A stretch of DNA of 64,000 nt from Epinephelus fuscoguttatus (lineage: Eukaryota > Chordata > Actinopteri > Perciformes > Serranidae), in the NCBI RefSeq assembly GCF_011397635.1, contig NC_064753.1, positions 40,653,822 through 40,717,821 on the forward strand. The letters run 5' to 3'. Positions 33,501-42,799 of this stretch are shown here, piece by piece. A program made the translations under genes and the position numbers. The notes under the pieces were generated by a model, which was given only the letters and a program-made list of their open reading frames with translations, did not search any database and was not told where the DNA came from. The number at the start of each line of letters is the position of its first letter. Position 1 is the stretch's first letter.

Positions 33501-35197
33501 ACATGGTAGTGTGCAGTTTTTGCATGTAAACCAGACCAATATTAACACGGTGACATAGTGGCAGATATTATTGCATATTGCACAGCCAGTAAGGCTGTGT
33601 CAGCCACTGCTAGTTACAGTCTAACAAGCTAACAAACAACATTAATAGAAGATGCTAATTGAACTTAGCATTCTTATGATGTGTCTGCTGGTCACTGACT
33701 AAGGCGCAAACATGTACGGCTGAATCTCTCCTATGTTTCCTTTAATGCTAACCATCTTCATGTCCACTCCTCTTATGCCCTGTCAATGTAGAGCTGGGCT
33801 ACTGATGGAGATAGCGGAACCTAGCACAAGCAGTGGTGGTGGGCATGGCCAGATCCAGAATTTCTCAATGAGGGAGAGAGATTAGATCTGCTTCCAGCCC
33901 CTTTTCAGAGTTTTTTTGTTTTTTAACCTGTGGGGAAACATGTTAAACAAAATATTCATAGATTAATTTGTATTTTTACATACTTTAAAACATGTCTGGA
34001 GGGGGACTTTAATACCACATACTTGAAAGTATCAAGACATTAATGATTTGTTGACTGTTTTTGTTTCCTCCTCCTGTTTGTCCTCAGTGGGAGGCGAGGG
34101 TCACTCAGTACGAGAGAGATTTCGACAGGATTGGCATGACTGTACGCAAGGAGGTTCTCAGGTTTGAGGTGTGTTTATGGTTTTATAATTGCAATACAAA
34201 GTTAAAAGTTTAATGTTTTATTGTCTTATTACAGCTTTGGATCAAAGTAGATTTAATATGCTGTTTTAGTTTTTTAAACAGATCAACAGAGAAAGTTAAA
34301 ATTGAATGCTTTTTATAGGCACTGTATGTGTGTGACCTTCTGGACTTGTATTGCTTTCACTGTAGACGTTGTAGAAAGAACAATTTAATTGTGAGACAAA
34401 CATGTTTGGGCTAGAGGCCTTCATCAGGGTCATTATAAACCAAGGAGTCTCTGTGCATCAGCCAACTTCAAGCTTAAACTGATGCCTCAACAGACAGGCA
34501 GGATTTTGGCAGATGAGATCAAGAGCACCCAGTTATAGTAGGAGCTTTTAACACTGCTAGTGTTTTGATATAGAATATGCCTGAAGACAGAAAGATTCTT
34601 CTTTCCAGATCCAACATTTAAAATAGTCTTCTGAGGCATCCCATATCCTTTTCAGTGCGGTGAGATGGCTCGCAGATAGACTTGTCTTTCGGGGGATGAG
34701 ATGGAAGCTCAGATATTTTATATTTTTAAATGTTAAAAAATGGCCCTGACGAACGCCAAAAGCTTCTTGGAAGCAGGTGCACTTCTGCCAGAAATTCTCA
34801 CAGCTGGCTTTTCCATTGGCAAAGAGCTTGAGACGTGACAACACTTTTGTCTCCTCAGAAAGAAAAAGCCAAGGACTTCAGGAGCCAGATAATCAAGTAT
34901 TTGGAGGCGATGCTGCAGTCTCAACAACGGGTAATCATTTCACTATGTCTAGTATTATATTCACTTGTACAGTTTACTCAGTGCATTTAACCTCATGGCT
35001 ACCAAAGTGTCCCTTTTAACTGTAGCATTTTATAGTTATTGTGGATATCAAGACTTTGAAATATTGGTTATAATTAGATTTTATTGAAATATTGAGTGAT
35101 TACAACATTTTAACGTTCTATTCTTCTTGTCCTGATTGTATTCCAGCTTGTTAAGTTTTGGGAGGCGTTCCTGCCTGAAGCAAAGGCTATAGCTTAA
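24429..35197 (+). CDS. snx1: Sorting nexin 1, complete
   Basis: SNX1 is an SNX-BAR protein that binds phosphoinositides on early endosomes. With SNX5/6 it forms tubules for retrograde and recycling traffic. Exons: 24429-24548, 25397-25544, 27886-28022, 28146-28212, 28456-28499, 28646-28787, 28888-28966, 30541-30616, 30711-30824, 30967-31060, 31228-31433, 31692-31835, 34088-34168, 34859-34930, 35147-35197. They join in one frame of 524 codons (human: 522 as I recall). The acidic N-terminus has DSDEGEDIF and DLF motifs. The PX domain spans about 145-272, with VRRRYSDF (185-192) in the lipid-binding region and PPPPEKS. The BAR domain spans about 300-522 and ends [16 protein letters not shown]1 is chosen over SNX2 from the N-terminus, length and csnk1g1 as neighbour. 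The a/b paralogue status is not decided. One intron has a GC donor. Confidence 0.95.
25076..25341. mobile_element. Short copy of the 21253-22178 repeat family
   Basis: The ends gcagtggaggaagaagga and acattccaccacagtg are imperfect inverted repeats, and the interior has gtacttaagtaggaatac. It sits about 55 bases before snx1 exon 2. Confidence 0.5.
25397..25544 (+). CDS. snx1: snx1 exon 2: N-terminal disordered region
   Basis: Acceptor ctgcag, donor gttagg. It encodes residues 41-89, acidic and Ser-rich, with [11 protein letters not shown] and [11 protein letters not shown]-type motifs in SNX1/2 are candidates for adaptor binding; this is inferred. Confidence 0.92.
27103..27455. mobile_element. 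Short inverted-end DNA element in snx1 intron 2
   Basis: The ends tagcctcctgagatcctg and gttcgagtctcaggagga are imperfect inverted repeats. The interior carries catatgaggacatcaca, typical of a fish MITE family I recognise. Confidence 0.5.
27886..28022 (+). CDS. snx1: snx1 exon 3: N-terminal linker
   Basis: Acceptor ccccag, donor gtacgg. It encodes residues 90-135, starting EAHVELS and then Ser/Pro-rich. Low conservation is expected in this linker. Confidence 0.9.
28146..28212 (+). CDS. snx1: snx1 exon 4: PX domain start
   Basis: Acceptor acacag, donor gtcagt. It encodes [20 protein letters not shown], the first strand of the PX domain. Confidence 0.92.
28456..28499 (+). CDS. snx1: snx1 exon 5: PX domain
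   Basis: A 44-base exon, acceptor cctag, donor gtctgt. It encodes [15 protein letters not shown]. The donor is placed so that TR joins TSLAMF of the next exon, as in vertebrate SNX1. Confidence 0.9.
28646..28787 (+). CDS. snx1: snx1 exon 6: PX lipid-binding core
   Basis: Acceptor ttcag, donor gtgggt. It encodes residues 173-219 with [18 protein letters not shown], the Arg-rich PX motif that contacts PI(3)P-type headgroups, and the proline loop IIPPPPEKS. Confidence 0.95.
28888..28966 (+). CDS. snx1: snx1 exon 7: PX domain, GC splice donor
   Basis: Acceptor aacag. It encodes [13 protein letters not shown] and [11 protein letters not shown]. The frame demands that the exon ends AG before gcaagt at 28967, so the intron is GC-AG; the remainder of the donor fits the consensus well. 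The next exon supplies G TAT CTG to give RYLQR. Confidence 0.9.
29001..30406. repeat. Large foldback element filling snx1 intron 7
   Basis: The outer ends ttaagggaatacgtaaccc and ggggttactttattccttta are inverted. Several matched inverted blocks follow: cagtacttcccaaacagaca (29240s) with its complement near 30130; ttgaagtcataga (29130s) with tatgacttcaa (30250s); and an inner pair, ctgctggtctaccac (29890s) with gggagaccagcag (30010s). There is no transposase frame. Confidence 0.7.
30541..30616 (+). CDS. snx1: snx1 exon 8: PX domain end
   Basis: Acceptor tgtag, donor gtcggt. It encodes [20 protein letters not shown] and then LEREE, the last PX helices. Confidence 0.94.
30711..30824 (+). CDS. 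snx1: snx1 exon 9: amphipathic helix and BAR start
   Basis: Acceptor ttcag, donor gtaagg. It encodes [20 protein letters not shown] and then [11 protein letters not shown]. This PX-BAR linker forms the amphipathic helix that aids membrane bending in SNX-BAR proteins. Confidence 0.95.
30967..31060 (+). CDS. snx1: snx1 exon 10: BAR helix 1
   Basis: Acceptor ctcag, donor gtgagc. It encodes [19 protein letters not shown] and then [11 protein letters not shown], a coiled-coil BAR helix. Confidence 0.95.
31228..31433 (+). CDS. snx1: snx1 exon 11: BAR domain
   Basis: Acceptor accag, donor gtgagc. It encodes residues 341-409 with [20 protein letters not shown] and [20 protein letters not shown], both hallmark SNX1/2 segments. 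Confidence 0.95.
31692..31835 (+). CDS. snx1: snx1 exon 12: BAR domain
   Basis: Acceptor cacag, donor gtaaca. It encodes 48 residues including [20 protein letters not shown], a highly conserved SNX1/2 BAR segment. Confidence 0.95.
32309..34013. mobile_element. Inverted-end DNA element in snx1 intron 12
   Basis: The ends ctttaaagatcccctacact and ggagggggactttaat are imperfect inverted repeats. About 1.7 kb of interior has no intact transposase; the segment with atcggcatcggacattttt may be another inserted repeat. This explains most of the largest snx1 intron. Confidence 0.4.
34088..34168 (+). CDS. snx1: snx1 exon 13: BAR domain
   Basis: Acceptor ctcag, donor gtgtgt. It encodes [19 protein letters not shown] and then RKEVLRFE. 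Confidence 0.95.
34859..34930 (+). CDS. snx1: snx1 exon 14: BAR domain
   Basis: Acceptor ctcag, donor gtaatc. It encodes [20 protein letters not shown] and then SQQR, the third BAR helix. Confidence 0.95.
35147..35197 (+). CDS. snx1: snx1 exon 15: C-terminus and stop
   Basis: Acceptor tccag, TAA at 35195-35197. It encodes [16 protein letters not shown], the conserved SNX1 end. Confidence 0.95.
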   Translation, partial: LVKFWEAFLPEAKAIA

Positions 35198-36355
35198 TGA
35201 AGAGGGAGACTTTCTGAAGACCCCAACTGCCTTTTTTTAACACTTTACCTCTTGACCAGGAACTGAGAGGACGATTTTGAAACACACAAGAAACTTCCAT
35301 CCATTTTTTTCTTTCATCTTTTTAACCATAGTGTATTCTCTTATCTTGTACAGTTCTTTTTGATATAATAAGCTGCCGCATTTACAAAATGTTTCTTTGG
35401 TATAACTCCTTGTTTATGTACTTGACTGAAGATGGTATAAAGCAGAACGTGGACCTGGCCGTAGTATTTGTAAAGACCCACCGTCTGCCAGTGGGCTATA
35501 TATTTATGTTTCTTGATTAAACCAGTATGATAAAGTGTTAACACTGAGGTACTGCCCTAGAGCAACATTGTCTATAGTTTACATTAGATGATAGACGTAT
35601 GTAAGTCATTCCAGCCTCTAACAGCTCATGTTGATGGATGCATGTCAGATAATGTTTTGATGCACTAAAATGCATTGTACAGTTGGAAAAGCTGTTTTTT
35701 AAAAATGAAAATACCACTATTGATGACTGAGGTCATTTAACAGGAGTATTAGCACATTGTTATTGTATCACACGTTGCATATTAGATCATAGAAATCATA
35801 TTAAAACTCACATTTGGAGTTGTTACAATATAACAGAAACTGAAGGTTACAGTGAGTGCAAGTTGAGAATATGCAATCACTGCTTTGTTGGTATTTTCTA
35901 TGACGATGTATTTACTAGAATCATGTTGTCAAATATTGTATTAATCCATTTTCTTCCGCAAACCGTTTTAAGTACTTTGATTTCTTGTGTCAGAGATTTA
36001 GGCCCAGAGCGACTCGTCTGAAAGTGCTGCAGAGATTGTTTACTGCCTGTAAATGACTATTGACACGTATGTACACATGTACAGTACTTGAATCGAATCA
36101 TACAAATACTTTCAGATATTAGTAACCATACATGTTTTGATAAATTGGTTTAACAGTGACAGGAAGGCACAGACATTCAAGTGGTATGGTCCCTTATTTT
36201 CTTATTCAGCATTTGTAAGCGTAGTTTCTCCGTCATGTCATATTTACGTAAGAATGTGCTTTATTTTTGTAACCACTTTGCATTAGCACACACATTTTCC
36301 TGGAAATGCTAAAACAGGTAGATGTACAAAATAAATATGATTGGTTAAGCTTTGG
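35198..36355 (+). other. snx1: snx1 3' UTR with likely poly(A) signal
   Basis: A single AT-rich exon tail after the stop. AATAAA at 36330-36335 is followed by a GT-rich stretch (ttgttttgtctttgtggg) near 36370, the expected layout for cleavage around 36350. Other possible ends are not excluded. Confidence 0.5.
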
Positions 36356-37637
36356 GCACTGGTTTCATGTTTTCTTGTTTTGTCTTTGTGGGATTTCTTA
36401 TTTAAGCTCAGGAGACCTTTGTCACAGCGGACGTTTGGACTTGAAAAGCACAGGTGAAATTGATTACAATAACGATTGCTCGGTTCCATTAAGTGTCCCA
36501 GTACTGTTTCAGTGAGCCAGCATGCACAAAGCCAGTGCCTCCCCTAAGTGGAATAAAGCCACAATTAATGTAATTAAATACAGCTGTGCTTTTCCTACTA
36601 TGATAGTCAAAATGTCTGCCATTAAAAAGCTCTGTTGCATGGATAAATAATGAAGCAAATGGCCTTGAGGCTTTAAGATGTAAAAAGGCCCTCTTGTGAT
36701 TGCAATCATTTCATGTGTTTTTCAGAAAATATTGACAGTTAACCATGACGTAAATTGCTGCTGTTGGTTGACAACTACAACTGTTTGTGTTGTAGATAAA
36801 CTGACTGAACCTTTCCCGAAATTTGGTGACACTGCAGATCCACATATTAAACACAAACTCTCAGACACTGTACACTCCTGCATGTGGCACAGGGTGTATT
36901 TTCTTGAAGCAGAACTATTCTAGTGTCAAACATTGAAATCAATTCAAATTTGAAATCCTCTGTGCATCCTGATCAATGCGTAATGATGCTTCCTCCAGAG
37001 GGTCGGACTAATTTCTTCTGCCTGTACAGCCCCACGTGTTTTAAATCCTGCCACACAACTATAAATCCTGCTTTAGTGTTTGCATACTTGTCACAGTATC
37101 GTTCACCGGGCTCAATAACCGCAGAATCTCACCATGTCTCAACCCAAGCATGATGTAGAACTTAATCAAATTGTGTAAAAGAGCCATATTCCTCAATTTA
37201 TCCATTCTTTGCACACTGTTTCTCAATTCAAACGTGATTTTTAACAGGATAACTTTATGTGAAGTTATCCTGTTATAGCTTTGCAAGCTGCTAATTACTT
37301 CACACTGGAAGAAGTTGACCAACAGCAAAAACTAATTTGTAAAATTTGCTTTGTAGAACAGTACAGTAGGATCAAACTGACAATGTACAAAATACTTATA
37401 CAAAAAAATGTCAAATGCCACCAAAATGCCTCTCAATTGATTTTACTGCAAAAAGTGCCCACTTGTTCACAGGTCATACATAAACAAATAACGAAATACC
37501 CCACCAGTCATAGGGAAGTGCGAGGGATGTCAGCAAAAGTTCTCACACAACCTTGCAAAAATACAATTTATCTTTTCAAACCTTTGACATTTTCCTTTCC
37601 ATGTCACTCTCTGCACCTCATTAAAAAATGTAGTGTT

Positions 37638-37829
37638 TGGGGCGTCGGTGGCTTAGTGGTAGAGCAGGCGCCCCACGTACAAGGCTGTTGCCGCAGCGGC
37701 CTGGGCTCGACTCCAGCCTGTGGCCCTTTGCTGCATGTCCTTCCCTCTCTCTCTCCCACCTTCACGCTTAAGCTGTCCTGTCAGTTAAAGGCTAGAACAC
37801 CCAAAAAATATCTTTAAAAAAAAAAAAAC
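37638..37829 (+). mobile_element. tRNA-derived SINE, family 2, copy 3 (best preserved)
   Basis: It has a clear A-box (gtggcttagtggtagagc), B-box (gggctcgactcc), family body (gtggccctttgctgcatgtc) and poly-A tail. Flanking atgtagtgtt (37628-37637) and atgtagcgtt (37830-37839) form a 9-of-10 target duplication. Confidence 0.85.
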
Positions 37830-38289
37830 ATGTAGCGTTCGAAGTACACAGTAAATGGCAAAAACTCCCCGACACTGCATTTCACAATGTAATAATACAA
37901 ATGACCCTGTTGAAACATTAAACAGTTTTAGTTTTTTATTGATGTACTATGTATTGACCAACATGGGACTGTGTACTGTGATACTTTTATTCATGGTCCC
38001 CAGGTGATGAATTGCAGTAATTTTGATCTTGTAACTCTAGCGCCATCATCTGGCCAACATGTATTATATTTATTTTGTAATACTTACATTTTGATTTGTG
38101 ATCAAATACCTTTAAAACTAATAACATTCCTATCAGCATTACCTGCACTTTGTCTTAGGTGTTAAATGTTAGCGTGCTAAAATGCTAAATGCGAACAAAT
38201 TGAACAGTTAACCCAATCAGCATCAGCATGTTAGTGTGCTGATTTGAGCTTTTAACCCAAGAACATGTTAACCTTGACAATAAGCTCTG

Positions 38290-38980
38290 TCTTATCTTGC
38301 TGTACATGCTTCCTCTGGGTCAGTTGTTCACTTGCTTCTAAGACATGTCACTGCTATGCTGATGATACACATCTGTTTATTTAGCAGACCCAATAGTCAG
38401 TGAATCAGCTGTCCTCCCTCCATGACTGCTTAGCTGTCACCAAAAATTGGAGGTCTCTTAATTTTCTCCACCTAAACCCTGACAAAAGGGTTTCAAAGAT
38501 TTTTTTAAATAGGTCCTGATAACTTTGCCACTACAGTTGATCAGTTGATTGGGCCACTTAACACAAATAACAAACCTGTTGCTAAGAATCTTGCTATCAT
38601 CTTTGACCAGTATATGACTTTGACTGCCGTGTTTCCAGGCTCGACCAGTCCTGTTTTCCTTCAGCTAAGTTGTATCCCAAAAATCAGATGTATGTTATCT
38701 TCTGTGGAACTTGATCTATTAATTCAGTTTCATTTTCTCCTGGCTAGATTATTGCAACCCTATACACATGCCTCAGTCAAGCTGCTCTAACTTGTTTACA
38801 GTTGGTTTGAAAAGCAGCTGCCAAGCAGTTAACTGGAACTAGCTGTCGGTTCCACATTACACCTGTTCTTGCATCCCTCCACTGACTACCTGTGAAATTC
38901 AGAACAAACTACAAAATCCTGTTGATTACTTAAAAAGCACTGCATGACCTTGCTCCCAGTTACATTTCTGATCGTCACAT
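38290..38980 (+). pseudogene. Dead LINE reverse-transcriptase fragment
   Basis: Interrupted frames translate to MLPLG, HCYADDTHLFI (the YADD catalytic box of non-LTR reverse transcriptases) and ITPVLASLH, with a KALHDLAPSYISD-like end. Several in-frame stops and shifts show decay. The pattern resembles L2-type fish LINEs, but the clade is not certain. A (CTT)n run follows directly. Confidence 0.65.
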
Positions 38981-38982
38981 TC

Positions 38983-39016
38983 CTTCTTCTTCTTCTTCTT
39001 CTTCTTCTTCTTCTTC
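38983..39016. repeat. (CTT)n microsatellite
   Basis: About 11 CTT units immediately after the LINE fragment. Confidence 0.9.
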
Positions 39017-39834
39017 AGATTATGGTCGTATCTGCCACTGTGGTCCAACAAAATGGTGTCAAACATGTTTTTGAAAAAGGGGGCATTCCTAAACAATCCG
39101 GTGTTATCTCATGAAACTATACATAGTTAAATTTGAATGATTTGCCTATTATGCAAATAATTGTGAGGTACTGCTGTTTGTGAGTAACAACGCTATTTCA
39201 CCAACAACAGGTCTGAATTTATGCATTACACAAAGAGCAGCAGACAACAGCAAACAAAGATGGGCATAGTTCTGCTCATTGTGGCTGCACCAGGCATGTG
39301 CTTTATGTGTTTTATAAATGTTTATATTCTTTCATTTGTGTACCTTGATATATCCTTGTGACTACAAAATAAAATGTTATGATGCATTTTTATTACTTAT
39401 AAGTATAATGGATGTACAGACTAATGCAGACTGAATACAACTGTTTTACATGGCTGGATAAAAACCTAAAGGGGCCTCGTGTCTAAGGGCCCCATTTTCA
39501 CCACATCAGACACTTGCATTGAATATTTTGTGGTGATTTCTATTTTTCCAGTTCAGCTTGGTGGATGTTTTTTGCCAAAATGACTTTTAAAACAAAAACA
39601 CTGACCTTGGATCTGTCTGAAAAAAAAAGCAGGAGCCAAACACTCTCATTGTTTCTTAAAAATTCAGTTAGGGATAAATCAATCCAAATGTTTGGGGAGT
39701 CTGTGTTTTGCACTGCTGGGCTGCCATTCATACCAATAATGAATTACCTGATTCTTTTCTCCACATTCACGTGCCCTCAGGCCTGTTGGTGGATCTGGGG
39801 TTTTATCCATATTTGGAGGAATTTTACTAAGTGA

Positions 39835-40650
39835 TAGAAGAAGTAATCCGATCCTTTACTTAAAAGACTTTAAGAATAAGTCCTGCATTTAAAATCCTAG
39901 GTAAAGGACAGGTTCAAAGTTTTTTAAGTCTGTCACAGATGCATTTTAGGGACGGACATTTTGATAATGTCCAGCATGAACAGCACAACATGCAAATGTT
40001 TGCATTGTTTTAAGATAGACTTGATGTAGCCTTCTTAAATCTGCGTTAAATATCAGCAGTAAACTGAGCAGTAAAATGTTTCCTGTGACTGATATGTGAA
40101 GTAACATTATTAGACTGTTACTGATACATCAATGTGTTGAATGTTTCTGTTGTAGCTACTCAAGGTGGAGCTAGTTTTATCTATTTAGCTAGTTTGATCC
40201 AGTGGTTCCCAGCCAAGGGGTCGGGCCCCTCCAAAGGGTCACGATATATCTCAGGGGTCGTAGGATGATAATGGGAGAGGGTGAGAAAAGAAATTAAGTT
40301 CTAATACACAAATGTATAATAATTTACTAGACTTTTCTCTGATCTTTATGTTTTATTTTTATGAAATATTGAATCATTTGAACAGTTACTAAGATGAAAC
40401 AATAGTTAAGAGGAGAAGTGTCTCTTTGCTGGTAATGATAACAACTCAGAGACATTTGACATGTAGTTTATTATAGAACGATGAATTGTAAAAGAGTCAT
40501 ATTCTTTCAGGTAAAACGTGATCAAATAACTACATTAAGTGCTGTAAGAGGTACAATATTTCAGTGTAAAATGTAGTGGAGTGTTAGTATAAAGTTGCAT
40601 AAAGCAGACACACTTAGAATTGTACTTAAGGAGATGTACTCATTACATTC
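39835..40650. repeat. Diverged copy of the 21253-22178 family with an insertion
   Basis: Recognisable pieces are agtaatccgatcctttacttaa, tacatcaatgtgttgaatg and gtacttaaggagatgtactc. A cagtggttcccagcc start of another element lies at about 40201. Boundaries are approximate. Confidence 0.35.
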
Positions 40651-40879
40651 CACTGATTTTACTAAAAGACACTGGCATGCCTGAATACACTGAAATGTCT
40701 TGTTACATAGTGAGGATATACATATATGTATATGTATAAGTCATTTATAGCCTACATCTAATCAGTATGCATGTCTGTCACCACAGAGCTGTGCGCTGTC
40801 TCATCACATGTCGAACGTCAGCAAAGACGTTGGTTTATAACTGGCAGAACATGACTGAAGCACAAAGTTACTGCATAAG

Positions 40880-42186
40880 AAAATGTCTTTATTTATAATG
40901 TTGCATCCCAAAAATGTGTTGTTGTCTCCCTGTAATGTGTTAGAATATCTTCAAATGGGTTGTATAGAAAGGAATTACATGTATTATTCTTACACTGTCA
41001 CCTCATTAGGGATGCAAACTTTAAGCAATTTTCCTAAAATTATTTGTGACTTTCTGATGTAACTATAACATCTAAAATCTAGCTAAATATCTAATGATTC
41101 CAGCTTCTCAAATATGAAGATTTGATGCTTTACTTCATCATTTATTATCATATCATATCAACTTGATCTATGTAGGCTTTAGACTGCTGGTTGATTGAAG
41201 CAAGACATCTGAATTTATCTGCATGGGTTGTTGATAATTATAACAGGCATTTTCACCATTTTCTGACATTTTAAACATAAAATACTTAAAGATAAAGGAA
41301 GATACTGTTAGAAAAAAGAGATAAGGTGAGATAAAATATACTAAGATTCGACGCTATACCACTCCAGTGAAAAATACATCTTTAAAAAGATGAAGTTAAA
41401 TTTTGTGTTTAATTATTAAAATCCATTTTCTTGAGAAAATGTCTTTCCTTATAGTGTTGTATCCCCAAAATCTGATGTATTATTTTTATGCTGTCATCTT
41501 ATTAGAGATGCAAACTTTAAGCAATTTTCCTAAAATGATTTAGGTGACCTTTATAATGTTACTATAATCACATCCAAGCAAAAATGCCAAATATCCAGTG
41601 GTTTCAGCTCCTCAAATATGAAAATGTGATGAATGTGTTTTTTTGTCATATATGGTCATAAACTTATTATTATTATTTGCTTGAGTTGCTGAAATTACAA
41701 CAGGCATTTTTCACAATTATCTGATATTTTACCCATAAAATGATTTAAGACAAGAAGGTAAGTTACTAAGATAATTGGTTAGTTAGAATAGATTTGACAA
41801 GAGGCCACACCAGTGAAAAATACACCTTTAAAAAAAGACTTAAATGTTGTGTGGAATCATTAATATCAGTTTTGATGAGAAAATGTCTGTTTGTAATGTC
41901 CTTGTAATGTTGCATCACAAAAATGTGTTGTTGTTTCCCTGCACTGTGTCAGAATACCTTTAAATTAGTCACACACAAAATGATTATATGAATTATTCTT
42001 CTGCTGTTACTTCATTTGTTAAGGATGCAAACTTAAAAATTTTAAAAAAAAATTCTAAAAATATTTATATGACTTTTTAAATTTTACAGTCAAACAAAAA
42101 TGCTGAATATGTGCTGGATCCAGCTCCTTGAATATAAATACCTGATGCTTTTCTTTGTCACACATGTTGATAAACTTATTAATTAG
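40880..42186 (+). repeat. Diverged tandem array, about 2.5-3 units
   Basis: Units start at 40880, 41436 and 41880, each with aaaatgtct. Shared landmarks in order are gatgcaaactttaagcaatt, cagct(t/c)ctcaaatatgaa, acaggcattttcac and ccagtgaaaaatacatcttt. Unit lengths are about 556, 444 and 306 (truncated). The array stops just before the csnk1g1 promoter. Confidence 0.75.
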
Positions 42187-42194
42187 CCAGCATC

Positions 42195-42270
42195 AGTCCT
42201 GACCCGGAAGTGTGCGCTGTGAAGCGGGCGGTGCCGTTTTTCTACATCCGGTGTGTTCGAACCTTTCACG
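42195..42270 (+). promoter_or_regulatory. csnk1g1 promoter, ETS sites
   Basis: An abrupt change from AT-rich repeats to CpG-rich sequence. CCGGAAGTG lies at 42204-42212 and ACATCCGGT at 42244-42252, an opposed pair of ETS/GABP-type sites. No TATA box. The transcription start is inferred to be near 42230-42280. Confidence 0.55.
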
Positions 42271-42442
42271 AGCAGCGAAGAATGGATAGAGCCGCTAACG
42301 ACACTCCGCTGTTAGCGTGAAACATCAGTCACAAACAAGTCACACTGAAAACCTTTCTATCAAGCTCCGGGTTACTCGTGTACATCTTGTCGTGGCAGAC
42401 ACACACGCCGTGTCCTGATCGTGTGGATTTATCACAGCGAAG
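42240..42442 (+). other. csnk1g1: csnk1g1 exon 1, non-coding (left edge approximate)
   Basis: CpG-rich leader ending agcgaag before a consensus donor gtgagc at 42443. It contains a short upstream ORF at 42282-42320. The join to 50645 is inferred from the donor, the next leader exon and the usual gene structure. Confidence 0.55.
42282..42320 (+). other. Upstream ORF 1 in csnk1g1 leader
   Basis: ATG to TGA, 12 codons (MDRAANDTPLLA), with a purine at -3 (gaag-a-ATGG). It could lower translation of the main frame if exon 1 starts upstream of it. Confidence 0.45.
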
Positions 42443-42799
42443 GTGAGCCTGTTGTGTTTGTGTGCGATGAGCTAGCAAAGCATTATTTGATAGTAAGCTT
42501 TTTGGTTGTTAGCTAATATTTTCGTTGCTAACTGAGCTAATTTCCTTGTTGCGCTCGGTCCAGCTGTCACCTAGCCATCAGTAGGTGTTAGCTAAGGCGT
42601 TAACACCAAGCACTGAGCCTGGTTGTTGTATTTGGTGCCTCTTAACCAAACAAATATTACGATGAATATGGAAATGTGTGCGTGGTTATTTTTGGGAGAG
42701 TATATTTTAAACCAAAGCAGCCACTGTGGCTTAGCAGTGTTTGGCTAACGTTAGCTTTGTGGCTGGTTAGTCAGGTTTTCTGTTGGCAAGCCCGAAAGC

